The notes under the pieces were generated by a model. That model did no database searches, was not told the origin of the DNA, and worked only from the letters and a program-made list of their open reading frames with translations. DNA of 64,000 nt from Paenibacillus sp. URB8-2. Its GTDB lineage: Bacteria; Bacillota; Bacilli; Paenibacillales; Paenibacillaceae. The stretch covers positions 806,001 to 870,000 of the forward strand of contig NZ_AP023239.1 in the NCBI RefSeq assembly GCF_013393385.1, written 5' to 3'. Each line of letters starts with the position of its first letter. The stretch's first letter is position 1. A program made the position numbers and the translations under genes. Below, piece after piece: positions 33,392 through 43,039 of this stretch.

Positions 33392-34960
33392 ATGCGATGG
33401 AATCAGGCGGGGAAGGTAGTAGGATTGATGTTGATTGTGTTGGCTATGATTTTGTCCGCATGCGGTTCGAGTCAAGGGGCGGCGAATGGGACGAAGGCGG
33501 AGACGGAAACGAAAACAGAAGCCAAGGGACTGGTTATCACCTTGAAAGGTGACCCTGTCGGCTTCGATCCTCAAAATACGACCGATACCATTTCCAGCCT
33601 TATCAACTATCAAATCTACGACAGGCTTGTTACCTTCAATGAGAAGATGGAGGTTGTTCCTCAATTGGCCAAAAGCTGGACAACCTCGGAGGACGGGAAA
33701 ACCTGGACCTTCGAGCTTAATACGGGAGTCACCTTCACCGATGGCACTCCATTTAATGCGGAAGCGGTAAAGACAAGCTTCGAGCGGGTAGCCGACGAAG
33801 GGAAAAACTTGAGTCAGCATTCGCTGGTAGGCTCATTTATCGATAACATTACCACGAACGGCGAGAATGAGGTTGTCTTTCATTTAAAAGCCCCGCAGGG
33901 AGCCTTCCTGGGGAACCTGGCTTCCGTTGCCAGCAGTATCCTCAGTCCCAAGTCCATTAAAGAGAACGAAGAGGGAATTGCCAAAAACCCGGTTGGAACC
34001 GGCCCGTTCCAATTGAAAAAGTTTACGACCGGGGATGCGGTGGTGCTTGAAGCCAATAAGGATTATTGGGGCGGGGCGCCAAAGATCAGCACCGTCACCT
34101 TCAAAAATGTTCCCGAAACCGCCTCCCGGGTCATCATGCTCGAAAATGGAGAATCCGACCTGATGGAAGGCGTTCCGATTACGGAAATCGAACGGCTGAA
34201 GCAGAACAGCGAGCTGGTCATCAATCCGATCAAGGCTAACCGGATCGCGTACATCGGGTTCAATACGACGGTCAAGCCTTTTGATCAACCGGCTGTGCGC
34301 CAGGCGCTGAACTATGCGATTGACAAAGAAACGCTGGTGAACAAACTGTATGACGGCCGGGTTACCGTTGCCACCTCCGCCATCGCGTCGAGAACGATCG
34401 GGTACAGCAACGTAGGATCCTATCCTTTTGATATGGAAAAAGCGAAGCAAATACTGAAAGACGCGGGAATCGTACCGGGGAATTACAAGTTCCGGTTAAT
34501 TCTGGCCGCCAACGTCGTTCAAGATAAACCGGCCGCCGAATTTGTTCAGAACAGTCTGCAGCAGTTGGGATTCAATATTGAACTGCAAACGCTGGAGCTT
34601 GGCACCTATTTAGAGACGCTTAAAGACCCGGGTAAATACGATTTGTTCGTCAGAGGCGCGCTTGCGACCACCGGTGATGCCGATCCCTTGTTCCGGGATG
34701 CTTTGTTATCGACCAGCGCTACGAATTATGCCCATTACAACAATCCGGAAGTCGACAAATTGATTCTTGCGGGGCAAGAGCAGTTTGACCAGACGCAGCG
34801 TCTGGAGAGTTACGCGAAGGTGCTGGAGCTGGTTAAGACCGACGCGCCGTGGATTTTCCTACATGAGGATATGGCTCGCTACGGTATGTCCAAGAAGGTT
34901 GAAGGAATCACCTTCCTCCCTACGTATGTCTATGATTTGCGCAAGGCGGTCAAGAATTAA
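33392..34960 (+). CDS. Dpp/Opp-type solute-binding lipoprotein
   Basis: The 522-residue protein has a lipoprotein signal (lipobox ILSAC near residues 20-24) and one family 5 solute-binding domain. Typical parts are LVITLKGDPVGFDPQNTTD, PQLAKSWTTSEDGKTWTFEL, NPVGTGPFQLKKF and AVRQALNYAIDKE. The family binds peptides, glutathione, nickel or opine-like compounds. The cargo here is unknown but probably feeds the amidases and lyase encoded upstream. AAGGAGG precedes the ATG. Permease genes follow at once. Confidence 0.92.
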   Translation: MRWNQAGKVVGLMLIVLAMILSACGSSQGAANGTKAETETKTEAKGLVITLKGDPVGFDPQNTTDTISSLINYQIYDRLVTFNEKMEVVPQLAKSWTTSEDGKTWTFELNTGVTFTDGTPFNAEAVKTSFERVADEGKNLSQHSLVGSFIDNITTNGENEVVFHLKAPQGAFLGNLASVASSILSPKSIKENEEGIAKNPVGTGPFQLKKFTTGDAVVLEANKDYWGGAPKISTVTFKNVPETASRVIMLENGESDLMEGVPITEIERLKQNSELVINPIKANRIAYIGFNTTVKPFDQPAVRQALNYAIDKETLVNKLYDGRVTVATSAIASRTIGYSNVGSYPFDMEKAKQILKDAGIVPGNYKFRLILAANVVQDKPAAEFVQNSLQQLGFNIELQTLELGTYLETLKDPGKYDLFVRGALATTGDADPLFRDALLSTSATNYAHYNNPEVDKLILAGQEQFDQTQRLESYAKVLELVKTDAPWIFLHEDMARYGMSKKVEGITFLPTYVYDLRKAVKN

Positions 34961-34988
34961 CGAATATTGAATTGAAGGAGGAATCCTT

Positions 34989-35909
34989 TTGTTAAGCTAT
35001 GTCGTCAAACGGGTGCTGCAAATGATTCCGACCTTGCTGGGCGTATCCCTCCTCTGCTTCATCATCATCCACTCGGTTCCGGGGGATCCGGCGCATTTGA
35101 TCGCGGGAGTCGATGCGACGGACGAGCAGGTGCAGAGCGTCAGGGAACAACTGGGTCTGGACCGGCCGTTACTCGAGCAGTATTTCAACTACGTGTCCAA
35201 TCTGGTCAAGGGCGATCTGGGCGAGTCGATGCAATCCGAGCGTCCGGTCCTCGAGGAAATTATGACGAGGTTTCCTAACACAATCCTGCTGACGGTGTTT
35301 TCCGTTGTCATTATGGTGATCATCGGCCTGTTTGCAGGCATCCTCTCCGCGACGAAGCCGAACAGCATCCGGGATAATGTGACGATGATGTTCTCGCTGT
35401 TCGGCATATCGATGCCGGTGTTCTGGTTCGGAACGATGCTCATTCTGTTGTTTTCCTATTACTGGCCCCTGCTTCCTTCTGGAGGAAGCAGCGGGTTCCA
35501 ACATTTCATTCTTCCGTCTATCGTCCTGGGGCTGTCCTCCTCCGGTGTGCTGGCCAGGCTAACCCGCTCCAGCATCCTGGAGGTGATTCATCAGGATTTT
35601 ATCCGTACCGCGCGCGCCAAAGGGGTCAAGGAAAGGCTCGTTATCTATAAGCACACCTTGAAAAATGCGCTCATTCCGATCATTACGATCATCGGCTTGG
35701 AGTTTGGCACTTTGCTCGGCGGCGCCGTTCTGACAGAGACGGTATTCTCGATGAACGGACTTGGGCGGTTTATTATCCAATCCATCGAGTTCCGGGATTA
35801 TCCGGCTGTTCAGGGCTGCATTTTGTTCGTCGCGACGATCTTCGTCGTTGTCAATCTCGTAGTTGACCTGTGTTACAGCGCAGTGGACCCCAGAATCAGG
35901 TATGAGTAG
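34989..35909 (+). CDS. Dpp/Opp-type ABC permease (DppB class)
   Basis: The 306-residue membrane protein starts at TTG 34989 behind GGAGGAATCC. It shows the DppB N-terminus (VVKRVLQMIPTLLGVSLLCFIIIHSVPGDP), six hydrophobic helices and an EAA-like loop (IRTARAKGVKERLVIYKHTLKNALIPI). It forms the import channel with the next permease. Its end, VDLCYSAVDPRIRYE, is the typical family terminus. The spacing to the next gene is 15 bases. Confidence 0.93.
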   Translation: MLSYVVKRVLQMIPTLLGVSLLCFIIIHSVPGDPAHLIAGVDATDEQVQSVREQLGLDRPLLEQYFNYVSNLVKGDLGESMQSERPVLEEIMTRFPNTILLTVFSVVIMVIIGLFAGILSATKPNSIRDNVTMMFSLFGISMPVFWFGTMLILLFSYYWPLLPSGGSSGFQHFILPSIVLGLSSSGVLARLTRSSILEVIHQDFIRTARAKGVKERLVIYKHTLKNALIPIITIIGLEFGTLLGGAVLTETVFSMNGLGRFIIQSIEFRDYPAVQGCILFVATIFVVVNLVVDLCYSAVDPRIRYE

Positions 35910-35924
35910 GAGGGAGCGTAAGCA

Positions 35925-36824
35925 ATGAGTAAGAGCTCAATCCTTCTGATGAGCCGAGAAACAGAGGACCCTGTATATCATCGGCGCTCGCCGTGGACAT
36001 TGATGATTCAGAGGTTCAAAAAAAATAAACGCGCCATCGTAGGATTATGGATGGTTGTCATCTTTGTATGTATCGCAATTTTCGCGAGATGGTTAGCGCC
36101 GTATGATCCGATTGCGCAAAATATGCAGATTATATTGAACGCTCCTTCGCTGAGCCATCCGTTCGGGACGGATGAATACGGCCGGGACATTCTATCGCGG
36201 GTGATTTACGGAGCGCAAATCTCCTTGATGGTTGGAGTTGTCGGGGTGCTGATTTCCATCGTATTCGGTGTGGCTCTCGGCACAGTTTCGGGTTACTTCG
36301 GCGGCAAAGCCGACATTTTGATTATGCGGATTATGGATGTGTTCATGGCGTTTCCAAGCTTCCTGCTTGCGCTCGCTATTGTCAGCGTACTCGGCCCGGG
36401 CATGGTGAATGTGATGATCGCGATCGGCATCTTCTCGATTCCCGCCTTTGCGAGGATTTCCCGCAGCTCCGTCCTGTCGGTGACCGGCAAAGAGTACATT
36501 GAGACGGCGAAATCGATGGGCTCGGGTCATATGCGCATCATTTTCAAGCATGTGATTCCGAACAGTATCGCTCCAATTATAGTCTTGTCCTCGATGCGTA
36601 TAGCGACGGCCATTCTTACAGCCTCTGGACTAAGCTTTCTCGGTATGGGCGCCCAGCCGCCGACGCCGGAGCTGGGGGCGATGCTGAGCTCGGGCCGGGA
36701 TTATTTAAGATCCGATCCTCATGTCAGCACGATCCCCGGCTTGGCCATCATGTTTATGGTCTTGGCCTTTAATATGCTGGGAGACGGGATACGGGACGCG
36801 CTCGATCCGAAAATGAAGCTGTAA
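35925..36824 (+). CDS. Dpp/Opp-type ABC permease (DppC class)
   Basis: The 299-residue membrane protein has the DppC-type N-terminal cytoplasmic segment and RFKKNKRAIVGLWMVVIFV helix. The block HPFGTDEYGRDILSRVIYGAQISLMVG and the EAA loop EYIETAKSMGSGHMRIIFKHVIPN are present, and it ends GDGIRDALDPKMKL. It pairs with the preceding DppB-type protein. Gene order (binding protein, B, C, D, F) is the standard five-gene layout. Confidence 0.93.
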   Translation: MSKSSILLMSRETEDPVYHRRSPWTLMIQRFKKNKRAIVGLWMVVIFVCIAIFARWLAPYDPIAQNMQIILNAPSLSHPFGTDEYGRDILSRVIYGAQISLMVGVVGVLISIVFGVALGTVSGYFGGKADILIMRIMDVFMAFPSFLLALAIVSVLGPGMVNVMIAIGIFSIPAFARISRSSVLSVTGKEYIETAKSMGSGHMRIIFKHVIPNSIAPIIVLSSMRIATAILTASGLSFLGMGAQPPTPELGAMLSSGRDYLRSDPHVSTIPGLAIMFMVLAFNMLGDGIRDALDPKMKL

Positions 36825-36852
36825 ATGCCGTGCACAAGGGGGAGGGTAGGCT

Positions 36853-37836
36853 TTGGAACGTGAACTGCTGGCGATAAAAGGGCTCAAGACTTATTTTTAT
36901 ACGGATGAAGGGGTGGTTCCGGCCGTTGACGGCGTAGACATCACCATCCGGGAAGGGCAGACCGTAGGCGTTGTCGGAGAGTCCGGCTCAGGAAAAAGCG
37001 TCACCTCCTTAACGGCGATGCGCTTAACCCCGGGGAAAGTAATGGAAGGCTCCATTCTGTTTGACGGCAAAGATCTGCTCGCTTTATCCGAGCAGCAAAT
37101 GCAGGATGTCCGGGGCAATGAAATGGCGATGATCTTTCAAGAGCCGATGACTTCGCTGAATCCTGTGTTTACAGTCGGGCAGCAGATTGGAGAAGCGGTC
37201 AGGATTCATTTAAAGTACAGCAAGAAGCAGGCTAGAGCCCGGTCCATCGAGATGCTGAAGCTGGTCGGCATCCCGAGACCGGAACAGATTGTCGACGAGT
37301 ATCCCCACCGTCTGTCCGGAGGGATGAGGCAGAGGGTAATGATCGCGATGGCCATGGCGTGCAATCCCAAGCTCTTGATTGCCGATGAGCCGACAACCGC
37401 GCTCGATGTAACGATTCAGGCGCAAATTCTGAACTTGATGAAAGAGCTGAAATCGGCGCACGGTACGGCGATTCTGCTCATTACGCATGATCTTGGCGTT
37501 GTGGCGGAAATGTGCGACCGCGTGGTGGTTATGTACGGAGGCAAGGTTGTGGAAGAAAGCGACGTGATAACGCTCTTTACAGAGCCGAAGCATCCCTATA
37601 CGCAAGGGTTGATGAAGTCGATGCCGACGCTGGACTCGGAGGAGACGCGGCTTTACTCGATCAAGGGAAGCGTGCCGGCTCCCGGCAGCTTGCGGGGGGG
37701 ATGCCATTTTGCTCCCCGCTGCGAATTTGCGATGGAGGTCTGCCGCAGACAGGAGCCGCTGCTTACGGAAATCGGGCAGGGACACTTCACAAGATGCTGG
37801 CTCCATGCATCCGGGGAAGGGGAGGAATCGCCATGA
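36853..37836 (+). CDS. Dpp/Opp-type ABC ATPase (DppD class)
   Basis: The 327-residue ATPase has Walker A GESGSGKS at 42-49, signature LSGGMRQR and Walker B LLIADEPTTALD. The C-terminal oligopeptide-transporter extension has Cys residues (GGCHFAPRCEFAMEVCRRQEP) that in this family bind an Fe-S cluster. Translation starts at TTG 36853. Its stop overlaps the start of the second ATPase in ATGA. The two ATPases form a heterodimer on the permeases. Confidence 0.93.
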   Translation: MERELLAIKGLKTYFYTDEGVVPAVDGVDITIREGQTVGVVGESGSGKSVTSLTAMRLTPGKVMEGSILFDGKDLLALSEQQMQDVRGNEMAMIFQEPMTSLNPVFTVGQQIGEAVRIHLKYSKKQARARSIEMLKLVGIPRPEQIVDEYPHRLSGGMRQRVMIAMAMACNPKLLIADEPTTALDVTIQAQILNLMKELKSAHGTAILLITHDLGVVAEMCDRVVVMYGGKVVEESDVITLFTEPKHPYTQGLMKSMPTLDSEETRLYSIKGSVPAPGSLRGGCHFAPRCEFAMEVCRRQEPLLTEIGQGHFTRCWLHASGEGEESP

Positions 37837-38798
37837 GGCAGTCTTTGGTTGAGGTCAGAAATTTAAAGAAGTATTTTTCGATTAAAAAAGGGATCTTTGG
37901 CCGGACCGCAGGCCATGTCAGAGCGGTGGACGGACTGGATTTCACGATTTATAAGGGGGAAACCCTCGGTTTGGTGGGGGAAAGCGGCTGCGGTAAGTCT
38001 ACAACGGGAAGAACGCTTCTCCAACTGCTCCATCCGACGGAAGGCCAGGTCTATTATCAGGGAAGAAATCTGGTAGGCCTGTCTCCGGCCGAACTCCGGA
38101 AGGTCCGCAAGGATATGCAGATGGTATTTCAGGACCCGTACGCTTCCCTCGATCCCCGCCTTACGGTCTTCGATATTATTGCCGAGCCGCTGGAGATTCA
38201 CAACGTTACCCAAGGAAAGGAAAAAATACGGCGGGTCGAGGAACTGCTGAATACCGTCGGCTTAAGCGGCTACCATGCCAAGCGGTATGTGCATGAGTTC
38301 AGCGGCGGACAGCGGCAGCGGATCGGGATTGCCCGGGCGCTGGCGCTAAACCCCATGCTGATTGTCGCCGACGAGCCGGTATCCGCCCTGGACGTATCCA
38401 TTCAGTCCCAGGTCATTAATCTGATGCAGGATCTGCAGGAGCAATTTGATTTGACGTATTTATTTATCGCCCATGATTTAAGTGTGGTGAAGCATATCAG
38501 CACCCGGATCGGCGTGATGTACTTAGGAAGGCTGGTGGAGCTGGCCGACAAGCGGGACCTGTTCGATTCCCCCAAGCATCCGTATACCCGGGCTTTATTG
38601 TCAGCCGTCCCGTCGCCGAGTCCGTTAATCAAAAAGGAGCGGATTGTGCTGCAAGGGGATGTTCCAAGCCCGGCCAATCCTCCTGCGGGCTGCACATTCC
38701 ACCCGAGATGCAGCGAATGCATGGAGATATGCAAGACGGACAAGCCGGAGCTTAGGAAAGTGGAGGGGCGATACGTCGCCTGTCATTTGTACTCTTAA
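37833..38798 (+). CDS. Dpp/Opp-type ABC ATPase (DppF class)
   Basis: The 321-residue ATPase starts MRQSLVEVRNLKKYF. Walker A GESGCGKST, signature FSGGQRQR, Walker B LIVADEPVSALD and the C-terminal Cys motif GCTFHPRCSECMEICK are all present. Start 37833 overlaps the previous stop. A longer upstream frame is a shadow of the first ATPase gene. It completes the importer, and an alpha/beta hydrolase gene lies 73 bases downstream. Confidence 0.93.
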   Translation: MRQSLVEVRNLKKYFSIKKGIFGRTAGHVRAVDGLDFTIYKGETLGLVGESGCGKSTTGRTLLQLLHPTEGQVYYQGRNLVGLSPAELRKVRKDMQMVFQDPYASLDPRLTVFDIIAEPLEIHNVTQGKEKIRRVEELLNTVGLSGYHAKRYVHEFSGGQRQRIGIARALALNPMLIVADEPVSALDVSIQSQVINLMQDLQEQFDLTYLFIAHDLSVVKHISTRIGVMYLGRLVELADKRDLFDSPKHPYTRALLSAVPSPSPLIKKERIVLQGDVPSPANPPAGCTFHPRCSECMEICKTDKPELRKVEGRYVACHLYS

Positions 38799-38871
38799 TG
38801 CGAAAGTGAGGCGGACAAGCCGGGGCCGGAGTGTATCACCGGAAGATATCAACTAACGGAGGAGACAGGGC

Positions 38872-39711
38872 ATGAGATTAGACGGACAGCCATCGATAAC
38901 GCCGGCAAGCGGCGCAACTTCGTTATATGCATGCCAATACGATCAAAGGTTTTCTTACTGTGCCTATATTCCAAGCTCATCTAACGATACCGGCCCGCGG
39001 CGGCGCCCGCTGCTCGTCGTGATTCACGGGACGGACCGTTCCGCTCAGCGGTACAGGGACGAGTTTCAGGATTTTGCCGACAGCACCGGCGCCGTTGTCC
39101 TGGCGCCGCTCTTTCCGGCAGGCATCGGAGAACCGGGAGAACTGAACTCATACAAGATGATTAAGTACCGTGACATTCGTTTCGACCGCGTATTGCTGGC
39201 GATCATTGAAGAGTTTACGGCCCGATATGGAATTTCGCAGCGGCAATTCCTGCTGTTCGGCTTTTCCGGCGGCGGACAATTTGTTCACCGTTTCTTTTAC
39301 CTTCATCCTGACAGGCTGCTGGGGGTATCGGTTGCCGCCCCGGGTAACGTTACGCTGCTTGATCCCTTCATGGATTGGTTTACGGGAACCCGCGACTTTA
39401 AGGAAGAATTCGGTATGGATCTCCCCATAGAGGAGATGCGCCATGTTCCCGCCCAATTGGTGATTGGAAGCGAAGATAACCAAAGGCTGCCCAGTGGCAA
39501 GGAGCATCCCTTTTGGCTTCCGGGCGTTGAGATTGCCGGGAATACGCGGCTGGAACGAATCCGGTCGCTGAGGGATAATTGGACATCGAATGGGATTCGC
39601 GTCCGGTATGATGAAGTTCCGGGCGCTGCCCATGAAGGCATCAAGCTGTTGTCTCCTGTGAAAGATTTTCTGGCGGAAACATTGAATGCGAATGACAACC
39701 ATTTCAAATGA
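38872..39711 (+). CDS. Alpha/beta hydrolase (polyhydroxybutyrate depolymerase/esterase-like)
   Basis: The 279-residue protein lacks a clear signal peptide. It has the oxyanion-region LLVVIHGTDRSAQRY, the nucleophile elbow GFSGGG and a late catalytic-type histidine in GAAHEG. The layout is close to LpqC/PHB depolymerase-like esterases. It may hydrolyse an ester or amide delivered by the ABC importer encoded upstream (inference). GGAGG precedes ATG 38872. The next gene, a membrane protein, begins 16 bases after the stop. Confidence 0.8.
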   Translation: MRLDGQPSITPASGATSLYACQYDQRFSYCAYIPSSSNDTGPRRRPLLVVIHGTDRSAQRYRDEFQDFADSTGAVVLAPLFPAGIGEPGELNSYKMIKYRDIRFDRVLLAIIEEFTARYGISQRQFLLFGFSGGGQFVHRFFYLHPDRLLGVSVAAPGNVTLLDPFMDWFTGTRDFKEEFGMDLPIEEMRHVPAQLVIGSEDNQRLPSGKEHPFWLPGVEIAGNTRLERIRSLRDNWTSNGIRVRYDEVPGAAHEGIKLLSPVKDFLAETLNANDNHFK

Positions 39712-39727
39712 AGAAAGAAGGGATTAT

Positions 39728-40837
39728 ATGCAGATTAGAAAAGTAATCCTCAAAATTCATCTGATTCTAAGCTTGTTGGCCGGGCTATTCATTGTCGTTC
39801 TCTCCTTGACAGGCAGCGTTCTCGTATTTAAAAACGAGCTTACCCAAACCATGTATCCGGAGCTGTTTAAAGTGACCAAAGGGGAGAGGATTTCTTATCA
39901 GGATGCACAAAAGTCCATTTTGGCCCAATATCCCGAAGCGCAGTTTCTGAGAATTTACACCCCCGATGAACCGGTTACAGGCGGCGCGTTCCTGTTCTGG
40001 ATCAATAATGATGGCGAAAGGGTGTATGTATATTTGGACCCTGCCACCGGGAACATACTCGGAACGCTGGATGAGAGCGCCTTTCCCAATAAGCTAAGCG
40101 TGTTTCATCGTAATTTACTGCTGGAAAAGTATCACGGGTTTGAGATTGTCGGGATCGTCGGCTTCATGTTCACGTTCATTCTCATATCGGGTCTTTACTT
40201 ATGGTGGCCGGGAATCAAAAGTATGGCGCAGGGCTTCAAACGAAGGAAGGCCTCGAATCCGTATATTAAAAAGAATGACCTTCACCGGTTAATCGGGATT
40301 TATTCCATCCCTGTCCTCTTGATCATTGCATTCACCGGCGCCGTTTATCCGTTTAGCGAGAAGATATTAGGCTGGTTCGGCACAGGCTGGACGCCGCCGG
40401 CCCAAAAACTTGCCGTTCAAGTTAAGCCCGAAGGCAGGCTGCCTGTGGACGAGCTGGTCCGGCTTGCCGAACAGACCACACCGAACAGCAAAGCAACCCT
40501 CATTATTCTGCCTACTAAACCGGAGAAGAACATTGATATCCGTCTAACCCGTTTCTACGATCCCGGAGCCGGACATACCGGAAATGTGAAGGTGTGGATG
40601 GACCCGTACAACGGAAAGGTGCTGGAAAAATGGGACCCCAAAATCAATAACGTGTTTTACCAAACGTGGGTATTTCCTCTGCACGTCGGCTCTTATGGAG
40701 GGATAATAACCAAAGTCTTGTACTCCATCGTCGGTTTGATGCCTTCCATATTGATGTTTACCGGTATCTATATCTGGCAGTATAAAAAAAGACGGCGAAA
40801 AAAACAGCAGGCCGAGGTTCAGCTGAACGCGTCGTAA
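39728..40837 (+). CDS. PepSY-associated transmembrane protein
   Basis: The 369-residue protein starts MQIRKVILKIHLILSLLAGL and has four hydrophobic segments, near residues 8-35, 140-165, 190-215 and 330-350. PepSY-like extracytoplasmic parts (GNILGTLDES, GKVLEKWDPKINN) lie between them. The basic C-terminus reads KKRRRKKQQ. Such proteins often accompany iron or siderophore uptake systems and may be reductases, but nothing here proves that. The start at 39728 has GAAGGG upstream. An earlier in-frame Met lies inside the hydrolase gene. Confidence 0.85.
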   Translation: MQIRKVILKIHLILSLLAGLFIVVLSLTGSVLVFKNELTQTMYPELFKVTKGERISYQDAQKSILAQYPEAQFLRIYTPDEPVTGGAFLFWINNDGERVYVYLDPATGNILGTLDESAFPNKLSVFHRNLLLEKYHGFEIVGIVGFMFTFILISGLYLWWPGIKSMAQGFKRRKASNPYIKKNDLHRLIGIYSIPVLLIIAFTGAVYPFSEKILGWFGTGWTPPAQKLAVQVKPEGRLPVDELVRLAEQTTPNSKATLIILPTKPEKNIDIRLTRFYDPGAGHTGNVKVWMDPYNGKVLEKWDPKINNVFYQTWVFPLHVGSYGGIITKVLYSIVGLMPSILMFTGIYIWQYKKRRRKKQQAEVQLNAS

Positions 40838-40911
40838 ATAAATCATCTTCCTTAATGGTTGTAGAACCCTCTTCCTTTCAGTAAGCTGAATATATAAGGG
40901 GGAAGACTGAA

Positions 40912-41331
40912 GTGACGATACGACTGCGCGGGCACCATCTGCTCTGCCTGCTGGGATACCGCGGGATGGGATATTCCGCGGATTTTTGCGTGAACATGAC
41001 GGGGATTTATGAGACCCTTCGAACGAAGCCGGATACCCGGATCGAAATTGTCACAGGCGTAGACGATATTTGCCGTGCGTATCCGCCGGATCAAGATAAT
41101 CATTGTGATGGAACTGTGCATGAACTCGATCAGGCGGTTTTGACCAAGCTCGGACTTGCGCCCGGCTATCAGGGAGAGTGGCGGGAGGTGTGCGGGTATG
41201 TAGCCAGGCAGGTGGAGCCTTCCGACATCGAGAATTTATGCGTAACCTGTCCGTGGAAATCATATGGGGTATGCCAAGAGGGCGTGAAGCTCGTTAGAGA
41301 AGGACTGCCGCTGCCCAAGATTGAGCCATAG
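40912..41331 (+). CDS. DUF1284 domain protein
   Basis: The 139-residue protein starts at GTG 40912 with AAGGGGGAAG upstream. It has the family start RLRGHHLLCLLGYRGMGYS and several Cys residues (C13, and later C-x2-C in VTCPWKSYGVCQEG). These could bind a metal or Fe-S cluster. The role of DUF1284 is unknown. It stands alone between the PepSY protein and the GNAT-nitrilase fusion gene. Confidence 0.85.
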   Translation: MTIRLRGHHLLCLLGYRGMGYSADFCVNMTGIYETLRTKPDTRIEIVTGVDDICRAYPPDQDNHCDGTVHELDQAVLTKLGLAPGYQGEWREVCGYVARQVEPSDIENLCVTCPWKSYGVCQEGVKLVREGLPLPKIEP

Positions 41332-41485
41332 CCTAAGAAGCCAGTGGGTATACTCCCTACAGAAGACCAGCCTGCATGAGCAATTGCATGATTGGCACTA
41401 TTTATGTTTCTTTCCATGCGCTGCGGGATAATTAACGGTAAAGAGTTGAACTGCAGCACACTTTACTGACGAATGGGGAGTTACT

Positions 41486-43027
41486 ATGGCGGATGACGGG
41501 CATATTTCACCATTTGAAAAAAAGATCATTATACGCAGAATTGAACGCAAGGATTTTGACGATATTATTGAGCTTCAAAAGGTATGCTTCCCGAGCATGG
41601 AGCCATGGAAAAAGAGTCAGCTCGAAAGCCATATCCGGATTTTTCCGGAAGGGCAGTTATGTGTGGAATACGATTCGCGCATTATCGGGTCTTGTTCAAG
41701 TCTAATCGTCAATTTCAACGAATATTTGGAGCAGCATACGTACGACGAAATCACGGATAAAGGCTATATTAAAAACCATAATCCAAACGGTGAAAATTTA
41801 TATGGAATGGAGGTTATGGTTCATCCGGACTTCCGCCGCATGAAAATCGGAAGACGATTATACGAGGCCCGGAAGCGACTGGCGGAGGAGCTCAATCTGA
41901 AGAGCATCATCGTCGGGGGCCGGATACCGGTTTACCATAAATACAGCGACAAGCTGACTCCGCGGGAGTATGCCGAAGAGGTGCTGCAGAAAAATATTTA
42001 TGATCCCGTTCTTACCTTTCAAATGATGAACGGCTTTACTCTGAAACGGATTATTACGGATTATTTGCCGGATGATAAGGAATCCATGACCTATGCCGCT
42101 CTGCTGGAGTGGAACAACATTGAGTATAAGCCGAAGAAATCCAGAATCCATAGTAAAATGTCTTTTCCCGTACGGATTTGCGTAGTGCAGTACATGATGA
42201 AAAAGATTGAATCCTTTGAGGAATTCGCCACGCAGTGCGAGCATTACGTGGATGTCGCGTCTGATTATAAATCCGACTTTGCCGTGTTTCCGGAGAATAT
42301 AACGATGCAGCTGCTTTCATTCCTCGAAGAGAGGTCTCCAAGCCTGGCCGTACGCAAATTGGCGGAATTCACCCCGAATTATATGGAACTGTTCTCCGGA
42401 CTGGCCGTTAAATACAATGTTAACGTTATTGGAGGGTCCCATTTTGTCGAGCGAAACAACCGGATTTACAATGTAGCTCATTTATTCCGGCGGGACGGTA
42501 CGATTTCCGAGCAGACCAAGCTTCACATCACTCCCAATGAGCAAAAGTGGTGGGGAATCAACGGCGGGAATGATTTGGAGGTGTTCGATACCGATTGCGG
42601 GAAGGTTTCCCTTCTCCTCAGCAATGACATTGAGTTCCCGGAGGTTTCGAGAATTGTAGCTGAAGAGGGAGCGCAAATCATTTTCGTGCCGTATTGCGTG
42701 GAAGACCGCCAGACCTTCCTTCGGGTAAAATACTGCGCACAGGCAAGAGCGATCGAGAACCAGGTGTTTGTGGTGACATCCGGAACCGTCGGAAACCTGA
42801 CCCACGTCGACAATGTCGATATCCAGTACGCGCAATCGGGCATTTATACACCGTCGGATTTCTCTTTTTCGAGGGACGGGATCGCCGGGGAATGCAGTGA
42901 AAATACGGAAACCGCCATTATGGCGGAAGTGGATCTGGAAGTGCTGCAACGTTACAAAAAAACGAAGGACGTGCTGACGATGAGTGACCGGAGGACGGAC
43001 ATCTATTCGCTTCACGTCCGTTCGTAG
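41486..43027 (+). CDS. GNAT acetyltransferase fused to a nitrilase-like domain lacking the catalytic Cys
   Basis: The 513-residue protein has an N-terminal GNAT domain (residues about 10-200; VMVHPDFRRMKIGRRLYEARK is the acetyl-CoA loop). A carbon-nitrogen hydrolase domain (about 225-510) follows. In the hydrolase part Glu 270 (FAVFPENI) and Lys 345 (QTKLHITPNEQ) are present. The nucleophile position is Ser 379 (LLLSNDIEFPE), where the neighbouring paralogue has Cys 154 (LTCYDIEFPE). The fused architecture is known from bacteria. The Cys-to-Ser change suggests loss of amidase chemistry or a binding role. An intact paralogue starts 12 bases later. Confidence 0.88.
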   Translation: MADDGHISPFEKKIIIRRIERKDFDDIIELQKVCFPSMEPWKKSQLESHIRIFPEGQLCVEYDSRIIGSCSSLIVNFNEYLEQHTYDEITDKGYIKNHNPNGENLYGMEVMVHPDFRRMKIGRRLYEARKRLAEELNLKSIIVGGRIPVYHKYSDKLTPREYAEEVLQKNIYDPVLTFQMMNGFTLKRIITDYLPDDKESMTYAALLEWNNIEYKPKKSRIHSKMSFPVRICVVQYMMKKIESFEEFATQCEHYVDVASDYKSDFAVFPENITMQLLSFLEERSPSLAVRKLAEFTPNYMELFSGLAVKYNVNVIGGSHFVERNNRIYNVAHLFRRDGTISEQTKLHITPNEQKWWGINGGNDLEVFDTDCGKVSLLLSNDIEFPEVSRIVAEEGAQIIFVPYCVEDRQTFLRVKYCAQARAIENQVFVVTSGTVGNLTHVDNVDIQYAQSGIYTPSDFSFSRDGIAGECSENTETAIMAEVDLEVLQRYKKTKDVLTMSDRRTDIYSLHVRS

Positions 43028-43039
43028 AGAGGACAGCTA

